This document shows, piece after piece, positions 6,824 through 9,479 of a stretch of 9,479 bases of DNA. Under the pieces are notes generated by a model. That model saw only the letters and a program-made list of their open reading frames with translations, was not told the DNA's origin and did no database searches. The stretch is from Desulfobulbaceae bacterium (GTDB taxonomy: Bacteria > Desulfobacterota > Desulfobulbia > Desulfobulbales > Desulfocapsaceae). The DNA is taken from contig JAUVON010000086.1 of the NCBI GenBank assembly GCA_030599175.1, forward strand, positions 1-9,479, written 5' to 3'. Each line of letters opens with the position of its first letter. The stretch's first letter is position 1. A program made the translations under genes and the position numbers.

Positions 6824-6838
6824 GTAAAGTTATGTAAA
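6824..6838 (+). promoter_or_regulatory. CpxR-type operator (GTAAA-N5-GTAAA)
   Basis: The sequence GTAAA GTTAT GTAAA is a perfect tandem match to the consensus CpxR box known from enterobacteria. It lies 71 bases before the ATG of the CpxR-like regulator gene and 123 bases before the lipoprotein start on the other strand. OmpR-family regulators bind direct repeats spaced about one helical turn apart; here the repeat period is 10 bases. Autoregulation of the regulator/kinase operon is the simplest reading, with possible control of the lipoprotein as well. Binding is inferred, not shown. Confidence 0.65.
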
Positions 6839-6842
6839 TCAG

Positions 6843-6872
6843 TTACAAAGATACGAAAAGCTGCAGTACTAT
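6843..6872 (+). promoter_or_regulatory. Candidate promoter of the regulator/kinase operon
   Basis: TTACAA (6843-6848) and TACTAT (6867-6872) are separated by 18 bases and lie directly downstream of the CpxR-type box. A weak -35 just after an activator site is typical of activated promoters. Neither hexamer is close to perfect, so this is a tentative assignment. Confidence 0.35.
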
Positions 6873-6909
6873 CCAGGAAAGACTGATTGAGAGGAGAGTG
6901 GGGAAAGAT

Positions 6910-7614
6910 ATGAAGAGAATTTTAGTTATTGATGATGATAAGGAACTGTGCGAATTGTTGGTTGAGTTTCTACAGCCGGAAGGATTTAATGTGGAAACCG
7001 TACATGAAGCACATGGAGGTCTGCGACGAGCACTATCCAATGAACACTGTCTGGTTATCCTCGATGTGATGCTTCCAGGCATGACAGGGTTTGAGCTTCT
7101 ACGAAACCTCAGAATATCATCACAGATTCCGGTATTGATGCTTACAGCTCGGGGAGAAGACATTGATCGTATCATTGGCCTGGAAATGGGAGCAGATGAT
7201 TATCTGCCAAAGCCCTTTAACCCTCGTGAGCTTACTGCTAGAATCCATGCCATTCAGCGCCGGATCCAGCCGGATGAGAAACAGCAAGCAACAAAGCTAT
7301 CAAAAATTGAAGTTGATGATATTGTTTTGGATTTGGGTTCAAGATGTGTGAAGAAAAACAGCCATACAATAAACCTTACCGCTGTCGAGTTTTCATTACT
7401 CCATGAGTTATTGAAAAAAGCAGGGCAGGTGATGACCCGTGAAGGGTTAACCCAGAAAGTTTTGAACCGCGAACTTGAGATTTTTGATCGCAGTATAGAT
7501 GTTCATGTCAGCAGCCTGCGCAAAAAACTGGGACACACTGTGGGTGGCCGGGAACGAATCAAAACCATACGCAGTGTCGGCTATCTGTATACCCTGCACC
7601 ATGAGGGGCAGTGA
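6910..7614 (+). CDS. OmpR-family response regulator, CpxR-like
   Basis: The 234-residue protein has an N-terminal receiver domain (1-118) and a C-terminal winged-helix DNA-binding domain (about 135-230). The receiver shows the acidic pair in VIDDD (Asp8/Asp9), the phosphoacceptor Asp52 in ILDVMLPGMTG, Thr79 in MLTARG and Lys101 in LPKPF. The segment LTARGEDIDRIIGLEMGADDYLPKPFN is very close to CpxR in pattern. The effector domain has the OmpR/PhoB features (LTAVEFSLLHELLKKAGQV, the recognition region RSIDVHVSSLRKKLG, and IRSVGYLY). I take the ATG at 6910 because family members begin at MKRILV; the GTG at 6898 sits only one base after its AGGAG. It is the first gene of an operon with the kinase, separated by only 2 bases from the chosen kinase start. 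The CpxR-type box upstream suggests it controls itself. Confidence 0.92.
   Translation: MKRILVIDDDKELCELLVEFLQPEGFNVETVHEAHGGLRRALSNEHCLVILDVMLPGMTGFELLRNLRISSQIPVLMLTARGEDIDRIIGLEMGADDYLPKPFNPRELTARIHAIQRRIQPDEKQQATKLSKIEVDDIVLDLGSRCVKKNSHTINLTAVEFSLLHELLKKAGQVMTREGLTQKVLNRELEIFDRSIDVHVSSLRKKLGHTVGGRERIKTIRSVGYLYTLHHEGQ
7603..7608 (+). promoter_or_regulatory. Shine-Dalgarno deciding the kinase start
   Basis: GAGGGG lies inside the last codons of the regulator gene, 8 bases before the ATG at 7617 but only 2 bases before the GTG at 7611. It favours the ATG, though the GTG overlapping the regulator's TGA stop cannot be excluded. Confidence 0.6.
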
Positions 7615-7616
7615 TC

Positions 7617-9020
7617 ATGCGCAGCCTTTTTTGTAAACTCTTTTTAAGCTTTATTTTCATTGCCCTGTCAACCAGTTTCATCACTGCAATGATCTCCTAC
7701 TGGGCACAAATTGGCCCTTATGCGGAGCTGATGAAGCGGATCGAATACTACCAAAACCAGACTCTGGACAACCTTCTAGCGGTGAGCGGTCTGGGTGCAG
7801 TAAAAATACTGGAAAACGGTGGCGAAGAAGAAGTAATTATTTATTTGCAGGAACTGGAAAAGACAAACAACGGCCGGTTCTTTTTGCTGAAGGACGATCG
7901 TAGCACTTTTTCAGGCAGTACGCTCCCTGCAGGTGCTGATGATCTTGCAGATGCCGCCCGGAAATCTCACGACATTCAATATAACCGCTCAGAAACAGAA
8001 GTCATGGTTGCCTTGCCTCTTCTTACCACAACCGGGCAGTCCTTGATTATTGTCGGTACCACCACCCGGATACACTGGCCGCCAGCTTTTACCCATGAAA
8101 AAGGTGGTAAAAAATGGCCATTCCCCATCCCTTTGGGTTTACCGCTTATTGTGATGCTGCTCATCGCTGCAACTGGTTGTTTCCTTCTAGCCCGTTCTCT
8201 TACGGCACCGATTCGTGATCTGCGCAGAGCTACCCAGCAGATTACTAAAGGAGATTTTTCGGCACGGGTTGATTTACTCAGCCGCAGGAAAGATGAAATT
8301 GCTGATCTAAGCCATGATTTTAACACCATGGCAGAACGAACCCAGTCGTTACTCCAGTCCCAGAAATGTTTGCTGCGTGATATTTCCCATGAGTTACGCT
8401 CTCCATTAACCAGGCTGAATCTGGCCCTGGAAATGGCCCGACAACGAACTAATAAAACAGAACCCTACCTAGACAGAATTGAAAAAGAGTCAAACCGATT
8501 AAACGAATTGATCAATCAACTCCTTATTCTTACCAGACTTGAGAGTGATGTAAATAGCGTTCCAGAAGAATCTGTGCACCTGGAAAAATTGATAAGGAAC
8601 ATCGTCCAGGATGCCGACTTTGAGGCTGCAGGCAGGAAACGAAGAATACAAATACAAAATCTGGATGATGTCATTGTATCCGGCTCTACGGAAATGCTCA
8701 GCAGGGCACTGGAAAATGTGATCCGTAACGGATTGCATTATACCGAAGAAGAAAGCTCTGTTGAATTGAGCATTACAAAAGATAAAAATCAGGTGCTAAT
8801 AATCGTACGGGATCACGGGCCAGGCGTCCCTGAAGAAGATCTTGACCAGATATTTAAACCATTTTTCAGAGTAGCTGAGTCACGGGACCGTGGCAGCGGT
8901 GGCACCGGCATTGGTCTTGCCATCGCCAGACAGGCAATTGTAATGCATGGCGGTACCATACATGCAAAAAATGCAGAAACAGGCGGATTAATTGTTCAAA
9001 TAAAGCTGCCGTTATTATGA
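7617..9020 (+). CDS. HAMP-containing sensor histidine kinase, CpxA-like
   Basis: This 467-residue membrane kinase should phosphorylate the adjacent regulator. Transmembrane helix 1 spans about residues 3-26 and helix 2 about 171-193 (PLIVMLLIAATGCFLLARSL). Between them lies a periplasmic sensor region of about 145 residues in which I recognise no named fold. A HAMP linker follows (about 190-245, with DEIADLSHDFNTMAERTQ). The dimerisation/phosphotransfer domain has the H-box DISHELRSPLTRLNL, with His258. The ATPase domain has an N-box (LENVIRNGLHYT, Asn367/Asn371), G1 (DHGPGVP, 399-405), F-box (FKPFFR) and G2 (GTGIGLAI, 429-436), so it should be catalytically intact. The H-box region and overall size resemble CpxA. 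The gene is coupled to the regulator gene and ends at a hairpin. In the Cpx system CpxP restrains CpxA, so the secreted Spy/CpxP-like protein nearby could modulate this kinase (inference). Confidence 0.92.
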   Translation: MRSLFCKLFLSFIFIALSTSFITAMISYWAQIGPYAELMKRIEYYQNQTLDNLLAVSGLGAVKILENGGEEEVIIYLQELEKTNNGRFFLLKDDRSTFSGSTLPAGADDLADAARKSHDIQYNRSETEVMVALPLLTTTGQSLIIVGTTTRIHWPPAFTHEKGGKKWPFPIPLGLPLIVMLLIAATGCFLLARSLTAPIRDLRRATQQITKGDFSARVDLLSRRKDEIADLSHDFNTMAERTQSLLQSQKCLLRDISHELRSPLTRLNLALEMARQRTNKTEPYLDRIEKESNRLNELINQLLILTRLESDVNSVPEESVHLEKLIRNIVQDADFEAAGRKRRIQIQNLDDVIVSGSTEMLSRALENVIRNGLHYTEEESSVELSITKDKNQVLIIVRDHGPGVPEEDLDQIFKPFFRVAESRDRGSGGTGIGLAIARQAIVMHGGTIHAKNAETGGLIVQIKLPLL

Positions 9021-9023
9021 GAG

Positions 9024-9050
9024 GCCGGAATGATTGTATTTCATTCCGGC
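9024..9050. terminator. Terminator-like hairpin after the kinase gene
   Basis: A perfect 10-bp stem, GCCGGAATGA (9024-9033) with its complement (9041-9050), encloses a 7-base loop. It starts 4 bases after the kinase stop. The following tail (TCCTGATTTC) is poor in T, so termination may be weak or factor-assisted. It also lies between convergent genes. Confidence 0.6.
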
Positions 9051-9132
9051 TCCTGATTTCAAGACTGGTATTGTTTGTTGATCGAGAAGGCTGTCCTTTT
9101 CCCAGGCAACATCATGGACAAACCAGTATTTT

Positions 9133-9445
9133 CTACTGAACCTGGATATCAAGAGGATTATATACCTCCTCTTCCTTATCCTTTTTATCATCGCTTTCAC
9201 CCAACATATCCAACCATGTCGAAGTAAGATTCCTTCTCTGAATCTGCCTGATAGGCGGAAAGTAATTGCTGACCAGTTATCTCAGAAACCTTATCTCCCA
9301 TGGTCTGCAGTTCAGCCTGATCAATAGTGCCGTTGCCGTCGCTATCAAGTTTGTCAAACCGTTCTGCATGACCGTGCTGCTTCTACATTCCCTGCATCTG
9401 CATCTGACTGGCATAGCCATTCGATCCATTAATTTCGTTTATCAT
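9133..9445 (-). pseudogene. Broken EF-hand calcium-binding protein gene
   Basis: A good start remains: ATG at 9445 with AGAGGG 6 bases upstream. The frame reads MINEINGSNGYASQMQMQGM, then an in-frame TAG (9383-9385), then KQHGHAERFDKL. A canonical EF-hand loop follows, DSDGNGTIDQAE (9311-9346), with calcium ligands at loop positions 1, 3, 5, 9 and 12. The frame goes on through LQTMGDKVSEITGQQLLSAYQ and ends at TGA (9197-9199). In a shifted frame a charged, protein-like tail continues (STWLDMLGESDDKKDKEE to DIQVQ) and stops at 9133-9135. One nonsense and one probable frame change suggest a decaying gene. Intact EF-hand relatives usually have two or more loops; only one is visible here. No signal peptide is seen. 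Alternatives are TAG read-through or sequencing error. It converges on the kinase gene, so it is not in that operon. Confidence 0.6.
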
Positions 9446-9479
9446 AATTTACCCTCTTTAAATTGGGGAGGTGGGGAAA

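Noticed and set aside
9015..9200. A 61-codon minus-strand ORF rich in Arg and Ile
   Set aside because: It runs through the kinase terminator hairpin and is out of frame with the EF-hand remnant; it appears to be a by-product of the frame change there.

Overview
The window reads as ordinary chromosomal DNA from a Gram-negative bacterium. It encodes a signal-peptide protein with the C-terminal Phe of an outer-membrane beta-barrel, a lipobox lipoprotein, a periplasmic amino-acid binding protein and a CpxA/CpxR-like two-component pair. The gene mix (a GGGtGRT-family protein, RsmB, a Spy/CpxP-like protein, an EF-hand protein beside a two-component system) and the moderate GC content would fit a deltaproteobacterium (Desulfobacterota, perhaps Desulfobulbales-like). 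That placement is inference from gene content, not from a marker gene.

Layout. 1-1161: the 3' end of an unidentified gene, followed 12 bases later by a full-length GGGtGRT-family gene, ending at a strong terminator. 1236-2255 (minus): a periplasmic general-L-amino-acid-binding protein with no transporter genes beside it. 2399-3835 (plus): rsmB, a 16S rRNA m5C methyltransferase. 3836-4644: about 800 bases with no convincing intact gene; one short stretch recalls SAM-methyltransferase motif I. 4645-5094 (plus): a small secreted Spy/CpxP-like protein. 5185-5802 (minus): a small outer-membrane beta-barrel. 5912-6700 (minus): a lipoprotein with a Gly/Lys-rich tail region. 6910-9020 (plus): an OmpR-family response regulator and HAMP sensor kinase operon. 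9133-9445 (minus): a broken EF-hand protein gene.

The right half (4645-9445) looks like one functional neighbourhood, an envelope-stress or metal-stress module resembling Cpx. The regulator and kinase most resemble CpxR and CpxA, and a Spy/CpxP-like protein, a barrel and a lipoprotein lie next to them. The divergent intergenic region between the lipoprotein and the regulator carries GTAAA-N5-GTAAA (6824-6838), which is the enterobacterial CpxR-box consensus. Autoregulation of the regulator operon, and possibly control of the lipoprotein, is therefore a testable prediction.

The most interesting points are the CpxR-type box outside its usual taxonomic setting, the EF-hand gene interrupted by an in-frame TAG and then a frame change, the uncharacterised Gly-rich lipoprotein, the binding-protein paralogue that appears to have lost a ligand-binding Asp, and the decayed-looking 800-base region. 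I see no CRISPR array, tRNA, rRNA or insertion sequence.
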